Assembly: GCA_023213395.1 (NCBI GenBank)
Contig: CM041465.1
Span: 92,139,741 to 92,203,740, forward strand
Length of the DNA: 64,000 bases
Direction: 5' to 3'
From: Cycas panzhihuaensis
Lineage: Eukaryota > Cycadophyta
Position 1 is the first letter of the stretch; each line of letters starts with the position of its first letter. A program made the translations under genes and the position numbers. The notes under the pieces were generated by a model. It was not told the DNA's origin, searched no databases, and saw only the letters and a program-made list of their open reading frames with translations. Shown piece after piece: positions 35,814-47,659 of the stretch.

Positions 35814-35930
35814 GAGTAGCTTCTGAAAGTGTGTCCTACCTCTTGCTCAATAAGACTAGCACTTCTTCAGCATCTAATGGCCAAAAATACAATGGCACTA
35901 TGGCCTCAAACATGCCACATGGGCTAAAAA

Positions 35931-36127
35931 GATGCCTCATTAGGCTAACAACTTGCCACCATGGGTAAAAATAACCAACATTAGAAATGTTTATATGATG
36001 CCTCATTGGGCTAACAACTTGCCACCATGGGCGAAAATAATCAGCATTAGAAATTTTTCATGATGCCTCATTGGGCTAACAACTTGCCACCATGGGCAAA
36101 AATAACCAGCATTAGAAATTTTTACAT
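35931..36127. repeat. Three tandem copies of a 65-66 bp unit
   Basis: Units begin gatgcctcat at 35931, 35997 and 36062 and share ggctaacaacttgccacc. A partial relative precedes them near 35905. Confidence 0.93.
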
Positions 36128-36837
36128 GACTGAAAAATAATATGTGACTTGTGTAGTACATGTGACTCTCTCTCATAAATGAAGTATAATATGATCACAA
36201 TGGGTTCTTCAAGAGGTAAAAAGAAGTCCATAGTATATGTCATCCCCCCCATTCGGGGTACATTACATCAAGAAGCCTTGAAAATGTAATATGTGCTTGA
36301 AGAAACTGAAAAAAATGAAGACAAATAAGAACTTGTGACTTTGAACTTAAAAATCTCCATGAAAATAACTCCAAAATGTATCAAATGACCTGTCAAATAA
36401 AAGGTCTCTCTATTACGGATCCAATACAATAGACAGAACTGAAATCAGACCTCCCAATCTCAAGATACAGTTAAAAAGATAACAAGTACTCCTTAATAAT
36501 GTTGAAAATGATGAAATAGGGACTAGCCCCCTTCATAAGCTGGCAGCAGGTCATATAAGCCCACCATGTGACCAGGGCTAAAGTGATGAGGGGTTGGATG
36601 GATCTGAAATTATTATCCAATATAATTAAATCTAAAATTTCAATACAAAAAAAAATTTAACCCCCTTTTAAAATCAATTTCACGTCTGCCAAAAAAATTA
36701 AACTTATAACATCTGCCAAAATAAAGGATTCAATGCCCTAAACTGTTAGGGTTTCAAAACAATTTTCCTTCATCACCATTACCACCATTGATTTGTTTAC
36801 AGGTTCATCACCATGGGATAAGAACACTTCATGCTTC

Positions 36838-37692
36838 ATATGTTGCGTACAACTGTCATTCTTAATGAATACATACTTATTCTCAACTTGTCAATCACGT
36901 GCTGAGGTATTGCATTGACAATGCAATACTACTTCAATGAGGGAAGGAAATCTAAAACATACAACCAATAAGTGGGATCCTTCACTTCCAACAAACACAA
37001 CCCTGCCTAGAGGATACATCATCAGGGTGCCCATCGGTTGTAGTTGCAAGAACGGAACTGGAACCTCTAGCAGCAAACCCATCTACACTGTACAGAAATT
37101 TAATACTCTATCTCTTATAGCAAATGATATCTTTACGGGGCTTGTGAAATATCAAGACATATCGAAAGTGAGTGATATAGCAGACCCCAACAAGATACTT
37201 ATCAATCAGAAGCTACATATTCCTCTTCCCTGCAGCTACGATGGAATGAATAGTAATGGATCCTCTAATTCGTTGGTGGTGCATTTTGCGTATGTTGTTC
37301 AGGCGGGAAATTTATTGGTGGGCATCACCTCCAGTTTTGACTACACAGAAGCTAAGCTAGTGAGCCTCAACTCTCTTACAAATGCTTCTCCGCTGCTTTT
37401 GGCAGGGCAGGTTATCGATGTTCCCCTCGCAACCTGTTCATCAACCACATCCAAACATTGGTCAGATAGTAACCTTCTTGTTGCCAATGGGAGTTATGCT
37501 ATCACTACTAGCTGCTGTGTCCAATGCAGCTGTGGCCTAAGAGACTTAGATCTATACTGTACTCCAGCCACTCTGGGTACATCTTGCCCTAGCATGCAAT
37601 GTGAGAATAGCAATCTTACTATTGGAAACTTCTCTCAGTTCATGGAAGCCTCAAAGCAAGCAGTGTGGGGCTTCTTCTTTTCTTGCTCTTAG
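36838..37692 (+). pseudogene. LysM-domain protein fragment (CEBiP/LYM-type chitin-binding protein), captured inside an LTR element
   Basis: The open frame 36937-37692 has 251 codons. A stop at 36916 splits it from further in-frame sequence back to about 36838. CEBiP/LYM proteins are GPI-anchored plasma-membrane receptors binding chitin or peptidoglycan. Here RVPIGCSCKNGTG (residues 30-42) precedes a LysM at about 50-97 (YTVQ to IPLPC) and a second at 118-164. DVPL then C168 and a Cys-rich tail (C193, C194, C197, C199, C208, C217, C222) follow. The family's PCxCD after the first LysM reads PCSYD, losing a Cys that normally pairs. The N-terminal signal and first LysM, and the C-terminal GPI end, are missing. 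No intron is seen over 750 bp. It is antisense to the element's own direction. Confidence 0.9.
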
Positions 37693-38338
37693 CTAAAATC
37701 AACCTCTTTTTCACAGATCTAGCTGCTCACCAACAAATAGATTTGGCAGCCCCCCCCTTTTTTTTAACACATAAGAATATAGGCTAAAATATAGATTTTT
37801 TTTTTTTGAATATTTTTCGCATAAAGAGTATACATATCAATGGAAAAGGAACATGACCTTTATCCACCTATAGATCTACAAAAAAAAAAATGAAATAGAG
37901 TCACTCCTGGCCAAGAAGGACTTTCTCAACTGCTGTCAATCATCCTGGTTACATTCTTATCCACTCACATGCAACAGAGATGGTCTTCCAGTAATTGGAA
38001 TCTGAACATGAGTTTTTGTGGACTTTCACTTGCATGCAATATTATTGTGGTGCCACATGTGGAGAAGATGTCCACCTAAGCAGCTTTAACAGGCTTCAAA
38101 CAGCTACAAAGTTTCAAAAATGGGCTTGAAAACAACCTCTAATTAACACCAAAATAGCCCTTCAAAACTTGATATCAGTCCCATAACAAAATATGCATCA
38201 GATATAACTCGAAATGATCTTCAACTTGACAAAGTCATGAAACAGGCACATCAAAAAATTTACAAGGCTTGAAAGCTCAAAAACATAAATGACATGTACT
38301 AGGATTTACAAGAAATACCTCCAAGGATTAAACCTTGG
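37693..38338 (-). other. LysM-element 5' untranslated part
   Basis: Sequence between the LysM fragment and the PBS. It contains C/T and T runs near 37750-37810. No protein pattern on either strand. The part next to the PBS resembles 3005-3048. Confidence 0.6.
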
Positions 38339-38350
38339 GGTCTGATACCA
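38339..38350 (-). other. LysM-element primer-binding site
   Basis: The minus strand reads TGGTATCAGACC, abutting the LTR arm at 38351. Confidence 0.88.
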
Positions 38351-38542
38351 TATTAGGATTAGTAATGTAACAAGCATATCAAACCCTAATGGTGAGCAAT
38401 AAAAAGATAAAGTATATAGAAAATAGACACCATGTTGGAGTTTTGGCTAATTCTCCAACATTATGTTTATTTTGTACGTACTTTATTTTTTTGTTGCTCA
38501 CTATTAGGATTTGATATGCTTGTTATATTACTAATCCTAACA
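38351..38542. repeat. 90 bp inverted repeat (hairpin LTR)
   Basis: Arms 38351-38440 and 38453-38542 surround a 12-base spacer. The outer end CCTAACA mirrors the LTR terminus TGTTAGG. The right arm differs from the intact 3' LTR at about ten positions, the left arm at six. Confidence 0.92.
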
Positions 38543-40423
38543 AGCTAAGGGGCTAATCACCTTATTTTCAAAAATTTCCTTTTATTTATTATGCTCAAAG
38601 AGGAATGCTTGTATTTTCTATTATAACTTCATATTAGAGTGTCAGTTTTTCATAAAGTTGGACTCATTGGATTTGTATTTTAGAGCTCTTTAGCTTGTTA
38701 TCATCATTTGTTCATTTTGAGTCTATTTCTATAATGTTTAAGCTAGTCAAAGTTGACCTTCTTTTCTATATTTATTTCACTTACCACAAACATATCTGTT
38801 CATTATTTCTTCAATAACTTGACTGTTATAGCTTCGTTTTTTAAACCATAAGAACTAATGGAAATGATTTTTAGATCTATATATATTAAAACTAGTCTTA
38901 CCTTATTTTGATACTTTTTTATAGGTGTTAAAAGATCCTCAAGTCAAGACTCTATTTTAGCCCTAATTAGACACATTTATAATATTTTTATGCTAAATTT
39001 TTTATCTTAATTAATTATATTTGAGTACTATTTACTAATAATCAATTTTTTGATGATATTTATTAGTTTTTCTAAGATTACAAGTTGATTTACAGCCTTT
39101 TAGCATCGGTTTTAGCTTCTTGAGGATCAAGAGGTCTACTTGGATCAATATGTCAAATTGGTACTTCTTACCTTAACTATTTACTTTATTTAATACTTTC
39201 ATCTAAATTTAGAATATCCTTGTTAAGTATTTTTTACCATTTTAAGTATTACATCTTCTTAGAAATTTTAAGGTATACCTAGTTTACTTTTAAATTTACA
39301 AAAGGGCTTCTTATAATTTGATTTACATTAGTATAAAGAATATTTGTAACATTCACCATATATCTTAAAGTTCATTGGTTCATTAGTCAAAGGAGCTATC
39401 TTACTTATCTCAAGGTCATTTTTTTAAAGCTTGAGAAGGATATTACAAAGGTATAGTTATATGTTCTTTTTCTAATTTTATGCTTCTAAGTTCACTTAAT
39501 ATTCTAAGACTTAAGAGCATTCAAATATTAAAAGCTTTATTGATTCTTTGCATCACTTATAGAAGATGCATATAGTATTCTTATTTACAAAGAGCATCTC
39601 AATTTGAAAGATATTAGCTTACATATTGGCATTCATTTTCTAGTTCATTAAAGAAGGAATATCTTGATCGTTTAACTTTATTTTCATAGTGAATTAATAC
39701 AGAGTATTGCTTATTTCTTTTATTTAAAATATTTAGTCTTGTTTAAAGTTTTTTTCATTTCATTTCATTTCTTATTTAAAAGGAATCCTTGCATGCTTAA
39801 GCAAGACGACATCTAATTTAAAATTTTTACATTAATCAAAATAATATCCTAAATTTACCACATTTTTTTCTAGCCTTGCAAGGGGAATAGTTAGGACCCC
39901 TGAAGTTACCATTACATGTATGCCCTTGACCTACTCATATTAGATGAGTAATGTCATTGGTTATAAGATGTATTAGGTAGTAGGCTAAGGTGGAGAACCT
40001 TTCTCTTTGGAGTTCAAAGACCAAGGCTAGACCTGAAGAAGGTGAGTGCATTAGTTTATAAAACCTTTACTACTAGATCTATCACTATGCATAAGTCCAT
40101 CGCAGGTGGATTAATAATTTAGGGGGGTGTAACAACCTCCTTAGTAGCCTGTGTATTGAAGTATATCAATCCTAGAGCTTATGTACTAGTGTATTAAGTT
40201 CATATTTTGTCACTTGTGGGCAAATGCCATTAGATAGGATAGCAACCAAAGGTTTCCCTTGGAGACCCTTAGACTTAGAGCCTAAAAACCTCATTAGGGC
40301 CAAGGACACTTGTAAACTTTGGAGAAAACTTTAAACCTTATTTTTGGGTTAATATTAAAACCAAACTTTGGGAAAACTTCACCATACCTATAGATATTTT
40401 TTTTTACAAAACCTAGTTAAGAA
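38543..40423 (+). other. Copia-A leader, second part
   Basis: Noncoding. 39880-40330 is its best-conserved part, matching 61430-61860 of Copia-B (blocks such as ccaaggctagacct and gatctatcacta) at a level similar to coding regions. The rest is AT-rich and diverged. Confidence 0.7.
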
Positions 40424-41570
40424 ATGGCAACAAGTTTTGGAAACATGATTATTCCTAAGTTTGTTGGATCTAACTTTCTAAATTAGAGTAGGAAGATGAG
40501 ACTCATCCTCATAGCTAATGGCATATGAAAAATTATGAGGATAGGTTATAATGAACTAGGTCAAAATGCCACATATGTTAAAAAGGGAGCTTGCAAGGAA
40601 AACATCAAGAAAGACAATGAAGCTCTTACTCTTATTTTTTGTGCATTAGAAGACCATATTTTCCTAAAAGTTAGTGAGTAAACAAAATTAAAAGAGGCAT
40701 GGTATACCTTACAGTTAATCTATGAAGGGGGTGCATCTTCCAAACTTTAAATTTTAAGAAGAAAATTTGAAAACTTACACATGATGCCAACTAAATCTAT
40801 GATAGAATTTATGACAAAGGTACAAGACATAGTAAATCAAATAAGATCATTTGGAGATATGCTAACTAAACAAAGAGTGGTAGAAAGGATCTTGAGATGT
40901 ATAAGTGTTGTAAGAAGATTCAAAATAGTAGCAATAAATCTAGGGTAATCTAAAGACTTAAGTACCCTTAAGGTGGAATAATAAAGTGTTTTGTTGATGA
41001 CAGTTGAAAGAGCAATAAAACATAAATGAATCTCTTAAGCATACCTTTGCTACCAAGGTAAGAATCCAGTCTAATTCTCAAGCCGATACATCCAAGTCTA
41101 GAGAACCATCTCCCAAAGGAAGAGAAAGAAATCCTAGAAGGGACATGCATCAAGATGTATCACCTAAGTATTAAGCTCCTTACCAAAGGAGACAAGGAGT
41201 AAACCAAAGGAATATCAATCCTCATAGATATCAAAATCAAGGGAAACAACTTGAGGCACATCCGTGTTGCCCAAATTACAATGAGAATGTATAAGCTCAA
41301 AGATCAAATCCTAATTATTATGGCAATAGACCAAGGGACAATCAAGTCCCACATTATGAGGAGAGGAGGAGATTATCCCACATAGAAAGATCCCATCCTC
41401 ATAGTCAAAGCTTAAGTTATAGGAGAAGAGACACATTATATTGGACCTATCGCAATCATAATAGTCATATAGAATATAAGTGTTTTTCAAATATGGACGA
41501 CCTACCAAAGGTAGTGTCAATACAATAATAAAAATAAGGGACAATAACAGACTTTTCTTATCTAGTTATA
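40424..41570 (+). pseudogene. Copia-A gag remnant
   Basis: It begins at an ATG with MATSFGNMIIPKFVG, then NFLNWSRKMR and LILIANG, closely matching Copia-B gag (MTSSFGNMIIPKFDG, NFLNWSRKIR). Later blocks are EDHIFLKVSE, LIYEGGASSKL, KFENLHMMP, FMTKVQDIVNQIRSFGD and TKQRVVERIL. This is a UBN2-type copia gag, which forms the particle. The nucleocapsid knuckle near 41425-41480 is decayed, with the first Cys read as Trp. Stops often sit at Trp and Gln codons. Confidence 0.88.
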
Positions 41571-42354
41571 TTGCCCATAAAGAGAAAAATGATAGCTAAT
41601 ATATTGATTCAGGTTACTCCACTCATATCACATATAAGGAGCACTTATTCTGTACTTTGGATAAAACTAAAAGGGGATCAATAATGTTTAGTAATGACAC
41701 CTCACGTGAGTCAATTGGTAGAGGAAATGTCACTCTCATGACAGATATAGGGGAATATAGACACCTTGATGATGTATTATATGTCCCTACTTTGAAGAAA
41801 AATCTATTATTAGTAGGACAGATGATAGGTTAGGATTATAAGATTATCTTTGATAATGGTGAATGTATTATTAAAGATAAGAGAAAAAACAAGGCAGTTG
41901 TAGCAAAAGGAAAAATGACTACAGACACACTCTTTAAACTTGTCCTTACCCCATCAGACACTTATACCTTAAAAACCATAATTAAACTGGATAGTAACTT
42001 ATGGCATAAGAGATTTGGATATCTAAACTATAGGAGATTTATTTTAATAAAAAAGATGGACATGGTTAATAGGTTGCCCAATATTGAAGTGGATAAAAAC
42101 ACTTATGAAGGATGCTTACTTAGCAAATAACACAGGGAGAGCTCTCTAGATTATAGTTATCGAGCATCTAAACCACTTCGACTAGTCTATACAGATATTT
42201 GTGGTCTTATAGATATCCATTCATTGGTAGGTGCATGTTACTTTATCATATTTATTTATGACTATATAAGAAAGACTTGGTTATTCTCCCTAAAGTTTAA
42301 ATATGATGTCTTCCAACACTTTGTTAACTTCAAAACCTATGTGGAGCGACAAAG
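41571..42354 (+). pseudogene. Copia-A protease and integrase N-terminus
   Basis: Protease: YIDSGYSTHITYKEHLF near 41601 keeps the DSG active site. Integrase: the zinc-binding part is LWHKRFGYLNY (41998 on) and YEGCLLSK (42103-42126), open at 41915-42130. The core begins LVYTDICGLIDIH and FIIFIYDYI. The frame is cut at 42354 by Copia-N and resumes at 49978 after the shared CAAAG. Confidence 0.87.
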
Positions 42355-42677
42355 TGAAAAAGGTTAATGTATCAAGGTCATTTGTGTAGATTAATTATAT
42401 GACCTTAGTATATATTATTAGCATTAGTCTCTTAATGAAATGCACTTTATGTGCATTTAGATGTAATTTCAAGTTCACATCATTAGGCAGAAAAATCCAA
42501 ACCCTAATGCTCACCCTCAATAATAAAATGTGAAATATCAAAGAGAGAGTCATTATTCGTTCTCACCTCATTATCTATTCCAAGCTTGCTGTCATATCTT
42601 GTTTCATCTTCTTTTTCATTCTCCATTGTCAATGTGTACATGTGAGTGATTTATCTCCTAGATCCATCCTTCCTTCA
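42355..42677 (+). repeat. Copia-N 5' LTR (323 bp)
   Basis: It starts TGAAAAAGGTTAATG and ends CCTTCA. It pairs with 49661-49972. Confidence 0.95.
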
Positions 42678-42679
42678 TG

Positions 42680-42692
42680 TGGTATCAGAGCC
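42680..42692 (+). other. Copia-N primer-binding site
   Basis: TGGTATCAGAGCC, a perfect match to the plant initiator-Met tRNA consensus site. Confidence 0.95.
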
Positions 42693-44655
42693 ACAAGGGG
42701 ATCTATTCACTCCATTCCACTTGCATGGGGTCATTTTACCTCTCCTTCACCTTTAATGTAAAGTATTGAGAGTGCATTCATTATTTTTTAACATCTTGAA
42801 AGCCTAAAATTATAGTATTTTGTATGTTGTTGCTTTCTCTATATGTGAAAAAAATTTAAGGTGAAGAATATAGGTTTTTGAAGCCGTTCAACTGCCGGAA
42901 CAGTCCCGGAAGTATTAAAGACCCAAAATTTCATAAAAACTTTGACTATCTCAGAATTTGATAAAATCTAGCATGCAAGGTCACCTTGACTAGAGGATCA
43001 TTTTAGTCTTCTAGAGAATCTTTAGATTCATCCTAAAACAATGAGTTTTGACTGTGATAAAAGGGTAAAATTTGTGGATATGTGATTTAAAGCACTTTTC
43101 CCAATGAAATGCTTATTCTAAAAGTTTTATTAATGGTTCTAGTATATTTATGTCTTGGGATCAATTTAATATAAATCTCATCAAATTTGATCCACTGGTT
43201 AGTGAGATCTATGCAGTTTTCTCACAATTATTGATTTTGCCTACTCAACCCCATAAAGGACATTGCAAGGGCATTTTGGATAATTTTTTGGCAGATTTTG
43301 TAGATGGTATAGAAGGGAAAGTTAATGTACACATCAAAATATAACTTTTGATATATTAAAGTTCAGATTCTGAGATAGTTGATCTTGAATGATTTTACTT
43401 TGGTGTTTTTTTGGGCAGAAAATTTTTTGTACATTTTTAAAAAAACGACTTCATAAATCTATTACAAGTGACATTCTAAATAGTTTTTCCTTCTATCATA
43501 AATTTAGATTTCATCATTTAGGCCTTCATATTTATAATTTTTTTAAAATTTGCCCATTTATCATTATTTATAAATTTTGTAAAAAAATCATAAAATAGGG
43601 CAATTAGCATGCATATTAATTTTAAAAATCATCATTTTAGTGGCAAGTTGATCCTCCTTTTAGCCCATTATGGCTTTTGTATCAAAACTTCCAAAAATCA
43701 TATTTGGAAACATTGTACTAAAGCAAGGGAAACCTTAGATCGGAAGTAACATCTGGTTCCCCTGCTAAATCTAGCACGCTTTTTCTATTTGTATATATAG
43801 TATAAAGTATCACAAAAGCAACAATAATAATAAAGCATCACAAAAGCAGTAACAATAATAAAGCATCACAACAGTAGCACCAACAACAAAGTAAACAAGC
43901 ACAGTTGGCAACTTTCTATTTTAGTTTTTAGTTATACGGAAACATCTTATATTATTCCTAAAAGAAATCTCATCCATATGATCTATACCACCAGTTTTTT
44001 ACTTGTGTGCACACTCACCTTAGTTGAAATAGACCAAGTTTGGCTAAACTCTAGGCCCTAAGGGAGGTGTGAGTTTCATACTAGGTCTAGTCTTAACCAG
44101 AATAATTGTGGAGGGATAGGTAAGCCATACCTATGGCATCCAATCAAGGATAATAGTGATAATCACCCAAGAAAATTGAAAACCTTAATGCAAGATTAAA
44201 ATTAACCTGATCCAATATCTGTCATAGTCATGGGATACGCAGTACCGTTTAACTCTTCAGAGGAGGTATATAGTTGCTCATTGTTGAACTGGGTGAGGAT
44301 TGGGAGCACCTGGGCTCCACTATGACTTGGATTTCATCACCAAACATAAGTGTGAGTATCGTGGGTGAAGGCCCTAATCATATACTAGAAGCCTTAGGCA
44401 TCAAAACCTCACCTACATTTGGAGATAAGTGAGAGGTTAGTGGCATGACACATTACCACTCTTGCCAGCTCTATACTAGGCCTCATTTTTACATCATTGC
44501 TTATATTTATTTTTTTATAATTATTAAAAAATACTTAATCATTACTTGCTTCTCATCATAACAATCATTTCTACATCCCTATTATGCCAGGTATACTAGC
44601 CACATGTGTTAATAGCACATATTTCTATCATCCCTTCTACTTCTTCATCATCACC
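42693..44655 (+). other. Copia-N leader with a 27 bp tandem repeat
   Basis: Noncoding. At 43805-43887 three copies of a 26-28 bp unit based on aaagcatcacaaaagcarya occur. The GC content rises near 44040-44460 as it approaches gag. The open stretches at 43150-43344 and 43389-43598 lack known motifs. Confidence 0.65.
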
Positions 44656-45780
44656 ATGTCATCTCAATTCAAGCATAATGTTAACTGCATATTGAAAGGC
44701 AAAGAAAATTGGGATATATGGTACACTAGAATTAAAAATATTATAAAGTATGAAGGCCTTTAGAGAGTCCACTTGTAGCCTACACCCAGCATACTAGCAA
44801 CGGCTGCAACAGCTGCTTCTGGTGGATTCACATCAACAGCTCCTATAGATGTTGCAGCCAAACTACAATGGGAGATAAATGATGAAATGATTTGTGCAGG
44901 AATTCTGTTGGTCATTGATCACTCATTGCACAACTTGATAAATAAAGAGGAACATGATACAGCCTGAAAGATCCTAGAAGTTCTCAAAAAGAATTTTGAT
45001 ACAAAGTCAGATTTAGAATTTATTCATCTTGTTTTGAAAATAAACAAATTAAAAATGTAGAAGGGATGAGCTTATGAGACAATAAATATCCTTCGACCAA
45101 TCAAATAGGCAATTGACAAAGACTTTAAGACCTAATGCATCACTTGGATATTTTTGATCTAGTCATGTTTATATGGCCCCGATTATAAAAACTTACTTGG
45201 AAGTCTTCAATCTAGTGGAACATTGAAGATAGTCAACTTTGAAGTACTTTCTGAGAAGTTTATAGAATTTGACAAGACCTTTGATATAAACTTTATAGCC
45301 TCTGACTCTCTTCTCTATGCAGCCCTTAAGGTAGAAGAAGAAGTTTTCTACACAAAAAATCAAGGTCCCTCTCATGACAGAGGAAATAACCGAGCAAGAG
45401 GAAGAGGAAGAAATATGGAAAATCATCCACAAGGTCAATCAAACCCTCAATCACAACCTCGATAGTCTCAAGGCCAAGGGCCACCTCAACAAAGAGTAAG
45501 ATAATCAAGCCAAACCAGTACTTCTTCAGGGACTGGTAATCAAACTATTATGTATGATCAGTATAATCATAAAGGACACTTAGCAAAAGATTCTAGAATT
45601 GCCACTTATATGTTGGCCAAGTTCCAACCAAAACATGGAGCTCACAATGTTGAAGAAACTTGTGAAGAATCCTTTAGTGGTGTAGGTTTTGTACAAGTAC
45701 ATATTCAAAGAATTGAGGGATCTTCAACATCAAATGTCATTGACCAATAAAAGAGATACTTTAAAGCTCAGTGTAGATAT
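44656..45780 (+). pseudogene. Copia-N gag remnant
   Basis: From the ATG: MSSQFKHNVNCILKGKENWD, then IWYTRIKNIIKYEGL, corresponding to the copia gag start (LxGxNYxxWKxRM...). Later parts are AKLQWEINDEMICAGILL and HSLHNLINKEEHDTA. An Arg/Gly/Asn/Gln-rich linker follows (NNRARGRGRN, 45391-45460), then a nucleocapsid knuckle near 45550. There the CCHC reads Y-x2-Y-x4-H-x4-S, so three of four ligands are changed. The stretch 45223-45465 is open. Confidence 0.85.
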
Positions 45781-45799
45781 ATCACTTATGAATTTCCTT

Positions 45800-46450
45800 C
45801 ACCAATGCCAAGCCCTATTGGAATTGCCAATAGTGTGGCTTCAATCGATGGACAGTGGATCATGGACATAGGAGCAACTCAACATATGATATATAATCAA
45901 AATCTATATCAAACATTTGACTCAAATATTCATGGAGTTATTCACATGGCTGATAAATCAAAACAACGTGTTGAAGGAATTGGTAACATTCGCCTAAAAC
46001 TCTTAGGCTTAGAAGATTTTACATTGCTTGATGTCTTATACATACCCAATATCAAATAAAACCTACTCTCCTTAACCATAGTTGTCTCTTGTGGATTTGA
46101 TCTAAGTGTAACTGCAAATGACTAGACTCTCCATGTCATTCACCCTCCAACTAATCAGGTGGTTTTGACTAGACATCTCTTTGGCAAACTCTTTCAACTG
46201 AATGACTCTCCATCTTTTGAAGCACATTATGCCTAAAACCCTTGTGCTAATGAAGAATCTATATTTAATTCCATCTTGACCCATCCAATGTTATTACTAG
46301 AAGCTCTTTGGTATGCTCGCATGGGCCATGTTCACATTGATAGACTTAGAGATCTTTTTATCACTCTTCCAAACCTTCCAAATTTTTCCTCTAAGCCCTT
46401 TAAATGTGAAGCTTGTATCATTGTCAAATCTCATCGATAACCCTTTTCTA
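45800..46450 (+). pseudogene. Copia-N protease and GAG-pre-integrase
   Basis: Open at 45805-46059. WIMDIGATQHMIYNQ stands where the protease WIxDSGAxxHM motif is expected. The catalytic D is kept but the Ser is replaced by Ile. LLDVLYIPNIK follows, typical of the protease end. The integrase zinc-binding part is LWYARMGHVHIDRL, then CEACIIVKSHR near 46410-46437, in which the first His of the HHCC reads Tyr. Confidence 0.86.
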
Positions 46451-47160
46451 AAAGTCAGTGGAAATTGATCCATCCATTACAATTAGTACACTCTAATTTG
46501 TGTGGACCAATGCCCATTCCTTCACATCTCTTTCATTGATGATTACACTAGAAAAGTATGGGTAGCTTTTCTACATAAGAAAGATGAAGCATTCCATATA
46601 TTCAAGGAATTCAAGGCCTTCACTGAAAAAGAGTCAGGTTATTAACTCAAATATTATCAAACTGATAATGGTGGTAAATATACCTCACATAAGTTTGAAA
46701 TCTACCTTTGAGACAATGGCATCAAGCATCAAACAATAGTAGCAAGTACCCCACAGTAAAATGGAGTTGCCAAGCATATGAATAGGACAATCATGAACAT
46801 GGCCAATGCTATGTTAATATATAAAAATGTACCTACCTATCTATGGACTAAAGTAATCTAGACAGTTGTTTATTGTATCAATGTTGTTAGCCCATCAAAG
46901 GAAGTATAATCACCTAATGAAAAGTGGTCAAGACAAGCCCCCATTTTGAATTACTTTAAAATTTTTAGCTCTACATGCTATACCTATATTCTGGATGTAG
47001 ATCAAAATAAACTCTAGCTAAAGGCACTTAAATACATCTTTGTTGGATACCCTATAGATAAGAAAGGGTATAAGATCTTTTTACCTTCATAACGGAAAAT
47101 CATCGTTACCAAAGATGTCGTTTTTGCAGAGACAGAGAATCAGTTACTCCAAAGTACCCT
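46451..47160 (+). pseudogene. Copia-N integrase core remnant
   Basis: LVHSNLCGPM (first Asp changed to Asn) and, after a frameshift near 46525, FIDDYTRKVWVAF and YYQTDNGGKYTS. Then TPQ, a TAA for Gln, and NGVAKHMNRTI, in which the catalytic Glu reads Lys. The later blocks FKIFSSTCY and KYIFVGYP are the usual integrase C-terminal part. Integration activity is excluded by these changes. Confidence 0.85.
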
Positions 47161-47210
47161 AATGCCACTATAATCATGTTATCAAGTATGATGTTTAGAT
47201 TCCAAAATTT

Positions 47211-47226
47211 GGGGGGGGGGGGGGGG
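47211..47226 (+). repeat. G16 homopolymer
   Basis: Sixteen consecutive G in the integrase-RT linker of Copia-N, remarkable in such an AT-rich context. It could be an assembly or sequencing error, and it lies just before an open stretch (47247-47480). Confidence 0.9.
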
Positions 47227-47659
47227 ACAGACATAAATTACTCCAAATGTTAGAAGCTGATAATAGAGCCTTGGAGGATATAAGTTGTGACTCTGAACCA
47301 ATGAGTGCACATCTAGCACCATCTTTTGAAGATAGCAAAGTTGAAAAAGAAAAAGCCATTATAGAAGAACCATCCTCTCTACCTTCATTTAACAAAGGCA
47401 AAACAGTGGCAGAAGAACCATCTTCCTCAAGTGCATCAACATCTTCCTCAAAAAATAATCATTTTGATGAAAAATATTAGAACCAAGAAGTTGAGGAAAT
47501 GAGGACTTCATTCCCAACTTGAGGATCTCAAGAAGCCTGCCAACTCAATAAGGAAATATGTTTAGATGAGGTAGGAAAAACTGGCACTCAAAGTGCCCAT
47601 ATAGCAAAGATACAAGAATCATTATATACTGAGCTTGAACTAGTATAATTGCACCTTAC

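Larger units (their letters stand above)
34956..38542 (-). mobile_element. Non-autonomous LTR element carrying a LysM gene fragment, with a palindromic 5' LTR
   Basis: On the minus strand the element has a PBS at 38350-38339 (TGGTATCAGACC) next to an LTR end, and a purine tract (35246-35237, acggggggaa) just before the 3' LTR at 35236-34956 (281 bp, starting TGTTGGGTGT). The 5' LTR is abnormal: its first 90 plus-strand bases (38351-38440) are followed by 12 bases and an inverted copy (38453-38542). The insertion therefore ends in inverted copies of the same LTR end. Flanks AACTA (34951) and AGCTA (38543) may be a duplication with one change. The inside has no gag or pol. It holds two sets of direct repeats and, on the opposite strand, a LysM fragment. 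It sits in the Copia-A leader. Confidence 0.87.
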
